Shown here piece by piece: positions 1-10,070 of a DNA stretch of 64,000 bases (the stretch's first letter is position 1; each line of letters starts with the position of its first letter). This DNA comes from Erythroxylum novogranatense. Lineage: Eukaryota; Streptophyta; Magnoliopsida; Malpighiales; Erythroxylaceae. The notes beneath the pieces were generated by a model. The model did not search any database. It worked only from the letters and a program-made list of their open reading frames with translations, and was not told the DNA's origin. The DNA lies in the NCBI GenBank assembly GCA_029891385.1, contig CM057225.1:16792620-16856619 (forward strand), read 5' to 3'. A program made the translations under genes and the position numbers.

Positions 1-549
1 CGAATTGTCATCCAGTCAAAATGTGATGCGTGGAGAAAATCCGAGCTATGCTTGGACACGCGGCATAATCCGATCCAAGGGGAATTAGGGTTGTAGGGTT
101 GTTCGAAATCCGGAGTGGCCCTATAGTTGAAAGCACGTACGAGACAGTTGTACAACGGTTACAAGGACGATACGTTTCAGATTCTGAAAAGCTGTCAGAG
201 GGCACGCGCCGTCAAACAATAAATGCTTCAAGTATCTTCACGCGCTCACCAATGATGACCATCCGATCTACTTTAGCGCAAGCTATCATGCAAAAAGTAC
301 CAATGCCTATCATTTGGGGCACTCAGTCGACCGATCCCAGTACGAGCGCTCACGCACAACTAGTCGGCATCCGATCGATCGGGCCTACCCGAGCTGTCCC
401 ATGAACGAGCTACAACGCCAATGTCCGACTGATCGACCACCTCACGAGCTGTCTTACGGACGAACCATAAAATAGCCGACGAGCAACGAAATCCTAGTAT
501 ACTCCTTTGACCCTTCTCTTCGCTCAGACTTGAGGAGTAAGGGGGCTTA
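1..549. other. T1 internal 3' region upstream of the PPT, no ORF
   Basis: No coding region is supported here. The stretch is homologous to T2 53690-54180 in reverse complement. In T2 that segment lies just upstream of the plus-strand TATA box of the antisense unit. If T1 is built the same way, this is the upstream region of its antisense transcript, whose body would lie left of the window. Confidence 0.55.
532..549 (+). other. Polypurine tract of T1
   Basis: A purine-rich run GAGGAGTAAGGGGG followed by CTTA lies directly against the LTR start TGGTCGG. The same tract occurs in reverse complement in T2 at 53690-53707. A PPT primes plus-strand DNA synthesis in LTR retrotransposons and fixes the element's orientation as plus. 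Confidence 0.75.
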
Positions 550-983
550 TGGTCGGGTCGGTCGTGCTGGGCCCACATCCAGTCATAACGACCCGTGGGC
601 CGATCGGTCTGTTTCTTCAAATATCAGTCCTGTACCTATGCCAAGCCCAAATCCAATCCACGATCTCCTTGGCCCATCCGCATGTGAGAGCCCCCCATGC
701 ACACGTAAAGACTTAAACCTAGCTATTGCTTCATATATAAGGTACAATTCTACCATAACGAAGGTACGCACAATCATAACCCTAGTTTTCTCTGGTTACA
801 GTGATCCCACCTTCACCTAAAGACGGACTTGAGCATCGGAGGGGCTTATCGAGAAACAACCCCCGACGTGCCTTCTTTGTTTTGCAGGAATCTCGCACCG
901 AAACTCTCACGCAAAGAATCGACTCATGGATCCAAACGGACGTACGCTTCGCCACAATCCCGCGTAACGAAGATCAATAACCA
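550..983 (+). repeat. T1 3' LTR (434 bp)
   Basis: It starts TGGTCGG and ends ATAACCA, giving the short inverted ends TGGT/ACCA that are also seen in both T2 LTRs. A TATA-like box lies at 732-740 (CATATATAAGG). The block around 830-960, from the gagcatcggagggg motif to the atggatccaaacgg motif, matches the 3' part of the T2 LTRs. Confidence 0.75.
731..742 (+). promoter_or_regulatory. TATA box of T1 LTR
   Basis: TCATATATAAGG lies mid-LTR, at the place equivalent to the TATAAAAGG of the T2 LTRs. It is the probable Pol II core promoter. Confidence 0.5.
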
Positions 984-1564
984 TTTAATGGCAATGGGAA
1001 AATTAGACATGATTTTAGGAATTTTAATATGTGGAACCATCAGAATTTGAGGACAATCAGAATAGAAATGGTTTTGAACAGAGAAAAAGAACTTTGTGAG
1101 TATTTGAGGAAAAGTTGAGTAATATGCCTTACGAACCCTAGGTTTTAAATTTGTTATGAGAGTAACCCTTAATGCCTTAAGTTTTGATATTTTTCCCTTT
1201 GAAAATTACAAAATCGACTTATCTCCTCCATCCTAGGGCATCCTATTTCTTTCTTTCGATTGATGCTTGGTTTCCCTCGCTACATGATCTTTTGTGCTCC
1301 ATCTGCTTAGTCCTCCTTTGTTGTTTAAGTTAACCCCTCACCTTAAGAAGATGAAGATTGGTGAGATTTTAAGAGGGGGTCGTATGTGTTGGTGACTTGG
1401 AGATTTTCTGGAGTTTCAAGTGTTGGTAGCTTGAGTGTAAGGAAAGTTGTTATGTTGTTCATTTAATGATTAGATGCATTTATGGTATTAATCAGAAAGG
1501 TTGTGGTAGTTGAGTTTGAGTTATGGCTGATTTTAGAGAGAAAATGTGGGAAATGGTGGGAGAA

Positions 1565-1770
1565 GACGAATAGAACTCGCACGTCATGACGTGTAAGTGG
1601 CCTCGTCAGCGACGAAGCGGTAAATTACTCGTCGCGACGAGCGTGGTTGGGACGTCGCAATGAGCGTGTTTAGACGTCGCGATGAGCGGTAAATTCCTCA
1701 TCGCGACCAGCGGTTAGACGTCGCGACCAACAGTTAGTCGTCGCGGCGAGCGTTCTTTGACCGCGGCGAG
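1565..1770. repeat. GC-rich palindrome cluster in B'
   Basis: A GC island in AT-rich DNA, made of variants of the palindrome TCGTCGCGACGA (a 14-bp perfect copy CTCGTCGCGACGAG at about 1628-1641) and degenerate relatives such as cgtcgcgatgagc, repeated about eight times. Equivalent clusters occur in B (25180-25450, 30590-30850) and smaller ones in G and C. Confidence 0.7.
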
Positions 1771-3257
1771 GCTGATTTTCTGAACTGATGTGATTTAGTT
1801 CTTGGGTCATAACTAATGATGTAGACCTCCAATTGAAGTGATTTTTGATTCGTTATGAACTAGAGAAAGAGTTCTAAAATTAAGGTGAAGTAAGAAAGTT
1901 TGAATTCAGGTTTTTAAGATCGCAAATCTTGAAAGAAATTGAGTATAGATTTCTAATTCGACCTAATAATTGTTTCTTGATGATTGGAGTCTAATTGTGA
2001 GATTTCTGAAATAGATTAAATGCCTTTGAGGTTTTAGAAATAGATTATAAGATGATATTGATCTAGTAAACAGTAATTTGGCTTTGAGGTCTTCCTTGAG
2101 AATTTAAAGGTATTGTCTAAATGTGATAGTGTATATAGAATTAAAAGTTAGTTTTGAGGCAAAAGATAGTGAAATTGGGATATAGCGCCGGGAATGTCAC
2201 GAATATGCATTGTACATCTTTGCATTTCAGCATGTGCATTTGTGAACCTTTCTGATTTTGCATTTGGTAACATGGGATTACTTTGACTGTTATAGAGGCA
2301 CCGTTGGATCGACATTCTATGGATATTGCTGGGACTTCTAGGCAGTAGCTCGGAAGTTACACGTGAGTAACCTAGTTGGTTCCTCAATCTTTGACTGTTA
2401 AATGTTCTGTACTTAGAATTTGGTGGAGAATAATTATGAGTATGTATGATTGTTATGTGTGAAATCCCGGACCGAAGGTCCGAGGGATTGGAAATTTTGA
2501 CATTGATGTGTAAACTGGAAATGAATGCGATAAATTGCGAATGTGTGTTAAGGTGAAATTGAGAATGATATGACTGATTTCGATAAATTAGATCTGATTG
2601 CAATGTGATACTGTAGAAGTGTGATAAATGAAATCCTTGAATAATCGAATAATAACAGTTGTGATTGGAGCTACCACCGAGAGCTACAAGCTCAACTACT
2701 GGAAAAGAGCCTCGAGCTCGAAAGGGAATAGTGCATACCCAGAGGGCTCTCCTATCCCTAAGACGCGTGAAAAGTAGTGCATACCCAAAGGGCTCTCTTA
2801 CCCTTAAGACGCGCTTAATGTTTAATGAGCCCGAAAATGGACAGTTCAGAGCTATATGCTCAATGCTTAACGAGCTCGAAAAGGGACAGTTCAGAGCTAT
2901 ATGCTCAACGTTTAATGAGCCCGGAAAGGGACAATTTAGAGCTACAAGTTCAACGTTTAATGCGCCCATTTGGGACAGTTTAGAGCCTCAGGCTTACTGA
3001 TTAATGTGCCCAGATTGGGACAGTACAGGCACTCAGTCACAACACTGCAATAAAATGGAAAATGTCTTGTATTCATATATTTGTGCATTGAATTGATTTC
3101 TGGATTGGGAAAGAGGCAACATGCCTTGCATCTATGTGATATTACTTTGTATTCTCTTTGAATATGCTATTGTTAAAATCTGTACATTGCCATATGATAT
3201 TCTGAACGTGCTATTTTGATAATCTGTACGCTATTTGCGTAATGCATGAATTGAGTG

Positions 3258-3322
3258 AACCATCGATGATGGTTTCTTATTGAGTTCGCAAACTCACCCA
3301 AAATTGCAATCTATTTTTCAGG
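3258..3322 (+). promoter_or_regulatory. Double-hairpin / CACCC / T-rich-CAG module of B'
   Basis: The perfect hairpin AACCATC-GAT-GATGGTT (3258-3274) is followed by the perfect hairpin TGAGTT-CGCA-AACTCA (3281-3296), then CCC, a conserved aaaattgcaatc stretch and a T-run ending CAGG (3314-3322). The same module is in both LTRs of B and in J, and a varied version is in G. The function is unknown; an RNA structure near the transcript end or a splice-acceptor-like site are possibilities. Confidence 0.6.
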
Positions 3323-3709
3323 ATCGAGATAGTAGACTCCTAACTACAGAGAGAGAGACTTTTCCTGCCGTGTGATCGCGTTGGCAAGGGAAGTCATTGC
3401 ACAAAGGTCGGTCAGCTGGGATTGTTTTTAGGGATGACCTAGATAGATATTTGTATTAGTTTTCCCTTTTGGAGTATTGTATATAGACTATGGAAAACTG
3501 ATAGTCTGTAAATTTATGTTTTCATGAAATGATATGAGAAAGTGATTTGGTTTCAAAAATTTAGTGATTGTTATATTATGGTTTTATAAATATGATGCCA
3601 TGAGAGTATTGAAGTGACTAACTACTCGTAGCCCTCCCTTATTGTAGGATATGTATCGAGATGACCCACGGGCATTCCAGTGTGTACCCTACGATAAGGG
3701 GGCGCTACA

Positions 3710-4450
3710 GGCGAGCTCGGCTGGGCAAGTTTATGCTCTCGCGAGGGCGAGCAGAGCCTTGGCTAATTTCCTCTTTTTTTCACATAAATAATTTCAAATT
3801 TTTCAAAAATCATATCTCTTGATTCCAAACTCTAAATTTAACAAATTTTGTATCAATAGAAAGCTTAAAGGAAGCTCTACAACTTCCATGAAGAACTCGA
3901 AAATCAATTCCATCTCTAAAGTGATCAAATTTCTAATCAAATATTCTGTCCAATTTAATATTTCCCTACACAATCACATAACTTCCAAAATTTCTAACTT
4001 TCCACTCCAAGGTCCAAAAATGTCATATTTTATATCACTGCAAAGATCAGAAAGCCACCTACAACTTTCATGTAGGACAGAAAAATCAATTTTACCTCTA
4101 AGGAAGTCAATTTTTTAGTCAAAGGTTTTGTCCTCTAATAATCATGTCAAAACAATAACAGAAACTTCCAAAAATCATAACTTTCAATTCCGATATCGAA
4201 ATATATCATACTTTATGACGACAGAAAACTTTCAACAAAAGCTACAAGTTTCATGAAGATCTTTTTCTCAAATTTTGCCTAAATCAAAAAGTCAACTCTC
4301 TGTGACCAAAAAGTTAAACTTTCTTAAAAATAAATCTTTTCACATCAATTTTCTTTAACTCAAAACACATCACAACACATCCATATACAAAACAATCTTT
4401 GAATCTCATTTTAATATTTCTCATTTCCACCAAAAGTTCGGGGTCTAACA
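3710..4450 (-). repeat. C 3' LTR, first 741 bp (rest outside window)
   Basis: On the minus strand it begins TGTTAGACCCCGAAC (4450) and matches the first part of the C 5' LTR almost base for base. It contains repeated phrases such as aaaatcataactttc and the tttcatgaagat blocks. The homology stops at 3710, where the B' LTR ends, so B' is inserted here. Confidence 0.75.
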
Positions 4451-4464
4451 TTTCTCCCCCTCTT
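4451..4464 (-). other. Polypurine tract of C
   Basis: On the minus strand it reads AAGAGGGGGAGAAA, directly adjoining the LTR start TGTTAGACC. It sets the minus orientation of C. Confidence 0.75.
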
Positions 4465-5003
4465 AAAAGAATTTCGTTCTTAAAATTCTAACTTAAGAAA
4501 TCACCAAATGCTTGTTTCTCATTGACCATAATCACTCACTTTCTTATCTAATTTCTTATCACACATATTCTTAACTTCTTCACGAAGAACCATTAAAATC
4601 ATATCAATTTCACTATAACCACAAATCAATGTTTCTCAATCTATTTACACAAATCAAAGGTCCAATTTTAATGAACCCTAGTATGGATCAATCATCATCC
4701 AAACTCAACCTTTGAATTTCTATATATATCGCTTCTTTCAAATCTTCATTCTTTCATCTCAAAATGTATAATTCAATTCATCCGAAGTTCATCATGAAAT
4801 TCTAATCACATTTCATCGACACATTCCTAAAATCAATCATAATTCTTGTCACCTTAATCAACCAATCACTATAGTTCTTCACATAAATTATGAACTTTAT
4901 CTTTATCACATTCTCACAAAATCAATCTTATCCTTACAAACTCTTATCAATTTCTCATGCTAGTTACTCATACACATACGCCCAAGTAAGATCCTATTAC
5001 TGG
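4465..5003 (-). other. C internal region, no coding capacity
   Basis: This AT-rich stretch lies between PPT and PBS. Stops occur in all frames and no gag, protease, RT or integrase motif is visible. It probably retains only packaging and reverse-transcription signals. With PBS and PPT the whole internal region is 569 bp. Confidence 0.65.
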
Positions 5004-5015
5004 GCTCTGATACTA
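5004..5015 (-). other. Primer-binding site of C (tRNA-iMet type)
   Basis: The minus strand reads TAGTATCAGAGC, one base from the consensus TGGTATCAGAGC that is complementary to the 3' end of initiator tRNA-Met. It lies a few bases from the LTR end CCAAACA at 5020. Confidence 0.75.
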
Positions 5016-5368
5016 TAACTGTTTGGACCCGATCTGGAGACCGGACCCCAACCGAAAAAATGGAAAGAAACTGAAAGAATGTGAATTATTAATGCCAAAG
5101 AACGGATGAATGCGCATCGAATAAAAATAGAATCGGAAGGCAAAGCAATCGAAAACGAAAGTATCGAATCAAAACGAATCGATAACAAAACGGATACGAA
5201 TCAAATGGCGAATACCTATCGACTAGCGAAAACGAATCTGAATCGAATCGAAATCAAACAAATCGCTTATTCAAACCAAACACTCTTTCGACATCCGAGA
5301 ACAAAATCTAATTAGACTATCGCGTTGGAAACCCTAAGACTAACTAATCCGAAAACGGTATAAATTTT

Positions 5369-5394
5369 TTTCTTTCTTTCTTTCTTTCTTTTTC
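5369..5394. repeat. (TTTC)n microsatellite
   Basis: About six uninterrupted TTTC units inside the C LTR. Confidence 0.85.
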
Positions 5395-6369
5395 ATTCAA
5401 TCTCTTACAAAGTGATACACTTTTTCACTTTGGAAATTATCAATTTCCAGTCCTCAATCAAAAATCTCAATACACTCAAATTGTCATATTCAAACTCATA
5501 AACATCAATTTACCAAAAATCTTATTCTTATTCTATCTTTTCCATACAACCAATTTTATCAAAAATTGGGCAGCATGATGGTTGTATTTTAACAACCCCA
5601 AAACCTGCAAATGGTTTAAAAACACTTCTATTCCCAATCAAAACTCAGAATCCTCAGACCACCTGTCCGGAATCCAAATCCCAATCAAACACATCCATAT
5701 TCATATGCAAATCACATTCACATCTCAAATCATACACAAATCCCATTCATATCTTCAATATACAAATTCTTAATGCAATCTAAACACAACCCAATCATTC
5801 ATAAATTATACAATTCCGAATTCATATACATCATACTCAATTATATACACAATTTCATAATTCACATATCCATGTACAAATCCATTCTTAAGTTCGAATT
5901 CATTTGCATTCAAGTAATTACACTACAATCTTTAATGGCATTCTACGTCATAAACAAAACCAATATAAAAATCTAAATTATACAAATTACAAAAACATGC
6001 AAAGGTCGAATCGATGTTTGATCGTTTTCATCCGATCTCACCGTCAATACCGGAGATGGGGATGAAAGGGGTGAGTTTAAAGCTTCAGGATAATATGTTT
6101 ATAAATTGAAAATAAGCAAAATCATTCTGCAAAACTTTTGCTATTTAAAACATTTCACAAGAGAGCAATTTATCAAAAGCTCGATTTTCAATCTTTTCAA
6201 ATCATTTATAATTAATTTCAAAAATTCACGCCCCGATAAAAATCCTCAATTTCTCATTTCTCAAAACTTCTCACATTTTTCACAATTCTTAAACAAATTC
6301 AAAAACATGAATGCAATCACATATAAACGCAAATAAAAACACATAACATATCAAAACGGTTTGGGTCGG

Positions 6370-6470
6370 TTCAAAACGGAACGTACTGCACATTTCCACA
6401 TAGCGGTCCTGCGGTAGTGAATCGAACGTATTACACTTTCCGCATAGCGGTCCGGTGTAGTCGTGACTTA
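6370..6470. repeat. Short duplicated motif in C LTR
   Basis: The phrase ACATAGCGGTCCTG / GCATAGCGGTCCGG occurs twice about 55 bp apart with related flanks, a two-copy diverged tandem duplication within the LTR. Confidence 0.5.
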
Positions 6471-7708
6471 TGGAGTCCAAAATCGAGCTTCATCGCCACT
6501 AGCGGCAGGCAGAGAGAAGCTTTTAAAGAAAAGAGACAAGTAATCGACTGACTTAAGGGACCTAACCAAACCCACATATCACATATGTCATACTTGAAAA
6601 ACAAATTGCCCAAGGCAAAATTGAAATCGATCTTTTCATATTGTGTCATATACAACACAATGTCATTCATACTTTTAACCAAAATTTGCATAACAAAATT
6701 TCCAATCATTCAAGTATCAAACAACAATTCCATTCGAAATTTCCACAATTTCAAAAATCACATAACAATCTATTGCACATATCAAAATCTCAATCATAAT
6801 TCAAACACCCAAGAATGCACAAATTTGCAATTTAACAAAATCATAAATCAAAACAATGAAATCTTCAATATAGACATTTTCAAATTATTCAAATCTTTCA
6901 AAAATAACAAATTGATGATTATTACAATTTCTTAAATCATTCCTAAAAGCAAGGAATTTTAATCATTCAAAATAATTTCTTAAAACCCTTTTCACTTTCT
7001 TGAATTTTCAAGAACACAAATTTAACTTATAATTCAAAATATAAACACATTACCCACCTCAATTCCGTGCTTGAAGCCTGTCCAATGCTTCAATTTCTCC
7101 AAAGCCTTTCCTTAATTTTCCCTAATTCAAAAACATAAACCCTAATTACTTCATCATCCAAATTGAACCAATAATAATAAGCAATCACCAAAATTGACTT
7201 CATAATTCACAAACCCATAAGATTTCCAAGCTATCTAAACCAAAAAAAAATTCTCTAAAAACTTAAAGATAAAAAATCACCTTTTACCTTAATCTCCACC
7301 ATTTTCGAAATTTCTTGGTTCTTTAGGAGGCTCCCATGCTCTTCCACCTTTTTTCTTTTGAATCACCTTTAAAACACCCTTGGAAGCTAACAAAAATAAA
7401 AACCCTAGCTCTCTCTCTCTTTTCTTCCTCCTTTCTCTCATCCAAAGCTTCACTCTTTCTTCCCTCTCTTTTGTTCTTTCATTTTCTTCTTCTTTTTTTC
7501 ATCAAAGTGTCGTGCTTCACTTTTTAAAAATGATAGTGACCTCTTGCCATGTCATTAATGAATGTCAAAAGACCTTAATGCCCCTCCATATTATCCTTGA
7601 AACTTAATTATTTAAGTGATCTTCCAAAATTGCCCCTGAAATTTATTTCAATTCATGCTTATTTTAGGACATTTTTCTCATCATCGAATTGCAGGAATTT
7701 GCTAAAAC

Positions 7709-7721
7709 TTCCTTATATAGA
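7709..7721 (-). promoter_or_regulatory. Possible TATA box of C
   Basis: The minus strand reads TCTATATAAGG in the middle of the LTR. It is the best TATA candidate for the C transcript, but no start-site evidence is available. Confidence 0.35.
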
Positions 7722-8339
7722 AACGTTCCTAATTGTCTTAATTTCATAACACCACTAAAATCATTTAATTTGGTACACTACACCAAAAGTTATAATCCAA
7801 ACATTTCGGGTTATTCATATGTCAAAACATTTTCCAGCATTTTATTTTCATCTGAAAATTGATATTCTTAAAGACAAAAATGAAACTCAATTTCTTCATA
7901 AAAATTGTAGCCCTATTTCTCTAGTTTAATCTAAATCAAGAATCACCTCATTTGAATTACTATAACAAAAGTTATGGCCAAAATACTTTCAAGTTTTTCT
8001 ATTTCAAGACTGCACACTAATCCGAACTTCAATTCAGAAATTGAAAGTCTTAGGGGCTAAATTGAAATTCAATTCCTTCATATGATTTGTAGCCCCATGT
8101 CTCTATTTTAGTTTTCCTCAACAATCACTTCAATCGGATCATTACAGATTAAGAATTTCTTAAAATACTGAACTATGTTCAAAAAATTTACTGACTCACT
8201 TTGATTAAATCAATCATCCTCAATTTAATCTCAAAAATTCCCAAATTTCTCATGAGAATGTAGATAATTATCTTAGGAATCCAACGCTTTAAAAACTAAG
8301 TCAATCGGATGTCGGACGGAAAAGATATAAGCAAAAGAT

Positions 8340-8690
8340 TGCACAAGGGTCGGATTAGAGGAAGTAAAACCAAGAAAACCAAAGGGGCAAAACGGTGTCG
8401 CATCGGGCCAAAACGGCGGCGCCTAGAGAAGGACAACCAAAACGACATCGCGCAAAGGAAACGAAACGAATTCGTATAGCAGAAACAAGCGCGCATAGAG
8501 GAAAGCAGAAACGACGCCGTATGGAGTGAGGAAAAGCATAAACGAAAAGGAGCGGTGTCGTTTGGGCGAGGCGAGGCGGCCGCCTAAACGGTCGCAAGGG
8601 CTAAACGACGAAGCACTGGGCGCCATCAGGGCGAACGGCTCGCACCCAGCGAGTCCTCGCTCGTCGCGACGAACTCGCCTGGGTGAGCTT
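8340..8690 (-). other. GC-rich block in C LTR with repeated AAACGRCG-type motifs
   Basis: A CpG-rich block in an otherwise AT-rich LTR. It repeats aaacggtgtcg, aaacggcggcg, aaacgacatcg and aaacgacgccg, with the reverse-complement form ggtgtcgttt, and closes with the 12-bp palindrome TCGTCGCGACGA at 8660-8671. It looks like a promoter or enhancer-type region of the LTR. Short ORFs across it read as GC shadows. Confidence 0.5.
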
Positions 8691-9402
8691 ATGCTCGAGG
8701 GCGAGCAGAGCCTTAGCTAATTTCCTCTCTTTTTTCACATAAATAATTCCAAATTTTCCAAAAATCATATCTCTTGTTCCGAACTCTAAATTTAACAAAT
8801 TTTGTATCAATAGAAAGCTTAAAAGAAGCTCTACAACTTCCATGAAGAACTCGAAAATCAATTCCATCTCTAAAGTGATCAAATTTCTAATCAAATATTC
8901 TGTCCAATTTAATATTTCCCTACACAATCACATAACTTCCAAAATTTCTAAATTTCCACTCCAAGGTCCAAAAATGTCATATTTTATATCACTACAAAGA
9001 TCAGAAAGCCACCTACAACTTTCATGAAGGACAGAAAAATCAATTTTTACCTCTAAGGGGGTCAATTTTTCAGTCAAAGTTTCTGTCCTCTAATAATCAT
9101 GCCAAAACAATAACATAAACTTCCAAAAATCATAACTTTCAATTCCGATATCGAAATATATCATACTTTATGGCGACAGAAGGCTTTCAACAGAAGTTAC
9201 AAGTTTCATGAAGATATTTTTCTCAAATTTTGCCTAAATCAAAAAGTCAACTCTCTATGGCCAAAAAGTCAAACTTTCTTAAAAATAAATCTTTTCACAT
9301 CAATTTCCTTTAACTCAAAACACATCACAACACATCCATATCCAAAACACTCTTTGAATCTCATTTAATATTTTCATTTCCACCAAAAGTTCGGGTCCAA
9401 TA

Positions 9403-10070
9403 AGTTGCCATAGGTTTCACTTTTTTCATATCAAACTTATACAGCAATTCTTTCACGTATTTTTGTTGATGGATAAAGATTTTTTCTTCGGTTTGCTTAA
9501 CTTGCAACCTAAGAAAGAACTTTAACTCTCCCATCATACTCATCTCAAACTCATTTTCCATCAAATTCTTAAGACTCATGCATAAACTTTTTGAAGTCGC
9601 ACCAAAAATAATGTCATCAACATAAATTTGAACTAAAATAAAATCATTCTCAAAATTCTTCCTAAAGATTGTCTTATCTACCTAACCTCTACTAAATCCG
9701 CTCTCAATGAGAAGAGTACTTAGATGATCATACCAAGCTTTAGGAGCTTATTTCAAGCCGTACAAAGCCTTATGAAGTCTATAGACATGATCCGGATACT
9801 TAACATCCTCAAAACCAGGAGCTTGCTTAACATACACTTCTTCGTCTATAAGACCATTCAGAAATGCACTTTTCACATCCATTTGAAAAAGTGTTATATC
9901 ATGACAAACGGTATATGCAAGCAATATCCTAATAGCTTCAAGTCTTTTTACCAGAGCATACGTCTCATTATAGTCTATTCCTTCTTGCTGATTATAGCCT
10001 TGTGCTACTAATCTTGCTTTATTCTGACTTACTATGCCTGATTCGTCTAACTTATTCTTAAAAACTCATC
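9403..10070 (-). pseudogene. Copia reverse transcriptase fragment of D
   Basis: Read on the minus strand from about 10070 down, the fragment shows the MDVKSAFLNG and PGFEDVK-type blocks, YVDDIIFGAT (the catalytic YVDD is intact) and EFEMSMMGELKFF. It stops after KPMAT, where the C LTR begins. At least two in-frame stops (after LYGLK and FSRG) and the insertion make it non-functional. It would have copied element RNA into cDNA inside the virus-like particle. The N-terminal part of RT is fused in frame to the integrase ORF just upstream. Confidence 0.85.

Larger units (their letters stand above)
1..983 (+). mobile_element. T1: 3' end of a Tat/Retand-type Ty3/Gypsy element (truncated by window edge)
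   Basis: Positions 1-549 are the internal 3' region, followed by a polypurine tract and one LTR. The whole segment aligns by eye, in reverse complement, with the 3' end of element T2 (53277-54180): the same blocks occur in the same order, including the purine tract ending in ggggg-ctta and the LTR start TGGTCGGGTCGG. The orientation is plus because the PPT precedes the LTR. The gag-pol part lies left of the window. T1 appears inserted in the LTR called B', whose recognisable sequence starts just after 983. The TSD cannot be verified because the left end is missing. Assignment to the Tat lineage rests on T2. Confidence 0.75.
984..3709 (+). repeat. B': Del/Tekay-like Gypsy LTR (left end missing)
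   Basis: The region follows, block by block, the reverse complement of the LTRs of element B (28906-31712). Shared blocks include the palindrome-rich GC island (1570-1765), the gtagacctccaattgaag block (about 1820), the caccgttggatcgacattct block (about 2310), the tandem degenerate gagctcgaaa/gggaca blocks (2700-3030), the double hairpin (3258-3296) and the terminal segment with tgtaccctacgataaggg. It ends GGCGCTACA at 3709, corresponding to the TGTAGCACC ends of B. It is clearly older than, or from a different subfamily to, B because identity is low outside these blocks. Its start lies beyond T1, so it may be a solo LTR or part of a full element. There is no coding region. Confidence 0.65.
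3710..9402 (-). mobile_element. C: non-autonomous Gypsy-like element with giant LTRs and a tiny internal region
   Basis: A direct repeat (3710-4450 against about 8669-9402) defines the LTRs. Between them lies a 569-bp internal region with a minus-strand PPT next to the left LTR and a minus-strand initiator-tRNA-Met PBS next to the right LTR. This orients the element minus: 5' LTR 5020-9402, 3' LTR beginning at 4450 and running left. The 3' LTR is cut at 3710 by B'. The right boundary is exact, because the Copia sequence of D continues with the codons for VKPMAT immediately after 9402. The probable TSD begins agttg (9403-9407); its partner is outside the window. There is no gag or pol anywhere, so the element must have depended on proteins supplied in trans (LARD-like). 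Confidence 0.75.
5020..9402 (-). repeat. C 5' LTR (4383 bp)
   Basis: On the plus strand it starts TGTTTGGACCCGA (5020) and ends TTCGGGTCCAATA (9402), an imperfect terminal inverted repeat of about 12 bp. On the minus strand the first base pair of the LTR is TA instead of TG, a single change relative to the 3' LTR copy (TGTTAGACC). It is mostly AT-rich with stops in all frames. Landmarks are a GC-rich block 8340-8690 with recurring aaacgg/aaacgac motifs, a TATA-like box at about 7711 (minus) and a TTTC microsatellite. The annotated length is unusually large for an LTR. Confidence 0.75.

Noticed and set aside
2148..2969. 273-aa ORF on the minus strand (and an overlapping 111-aa plus ORF)
   Set aside because: Lies wholly in the B' LTR over degenerate tandem blocks; no known domain, and the equivalent region of B has no such frame.
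7336..7607. Hydrophobic plus-strand ORFs of 63-75 aa
   Set aside because: T/C-rich low-complexity stretch of the C LTR, no domain and no conservation expected.
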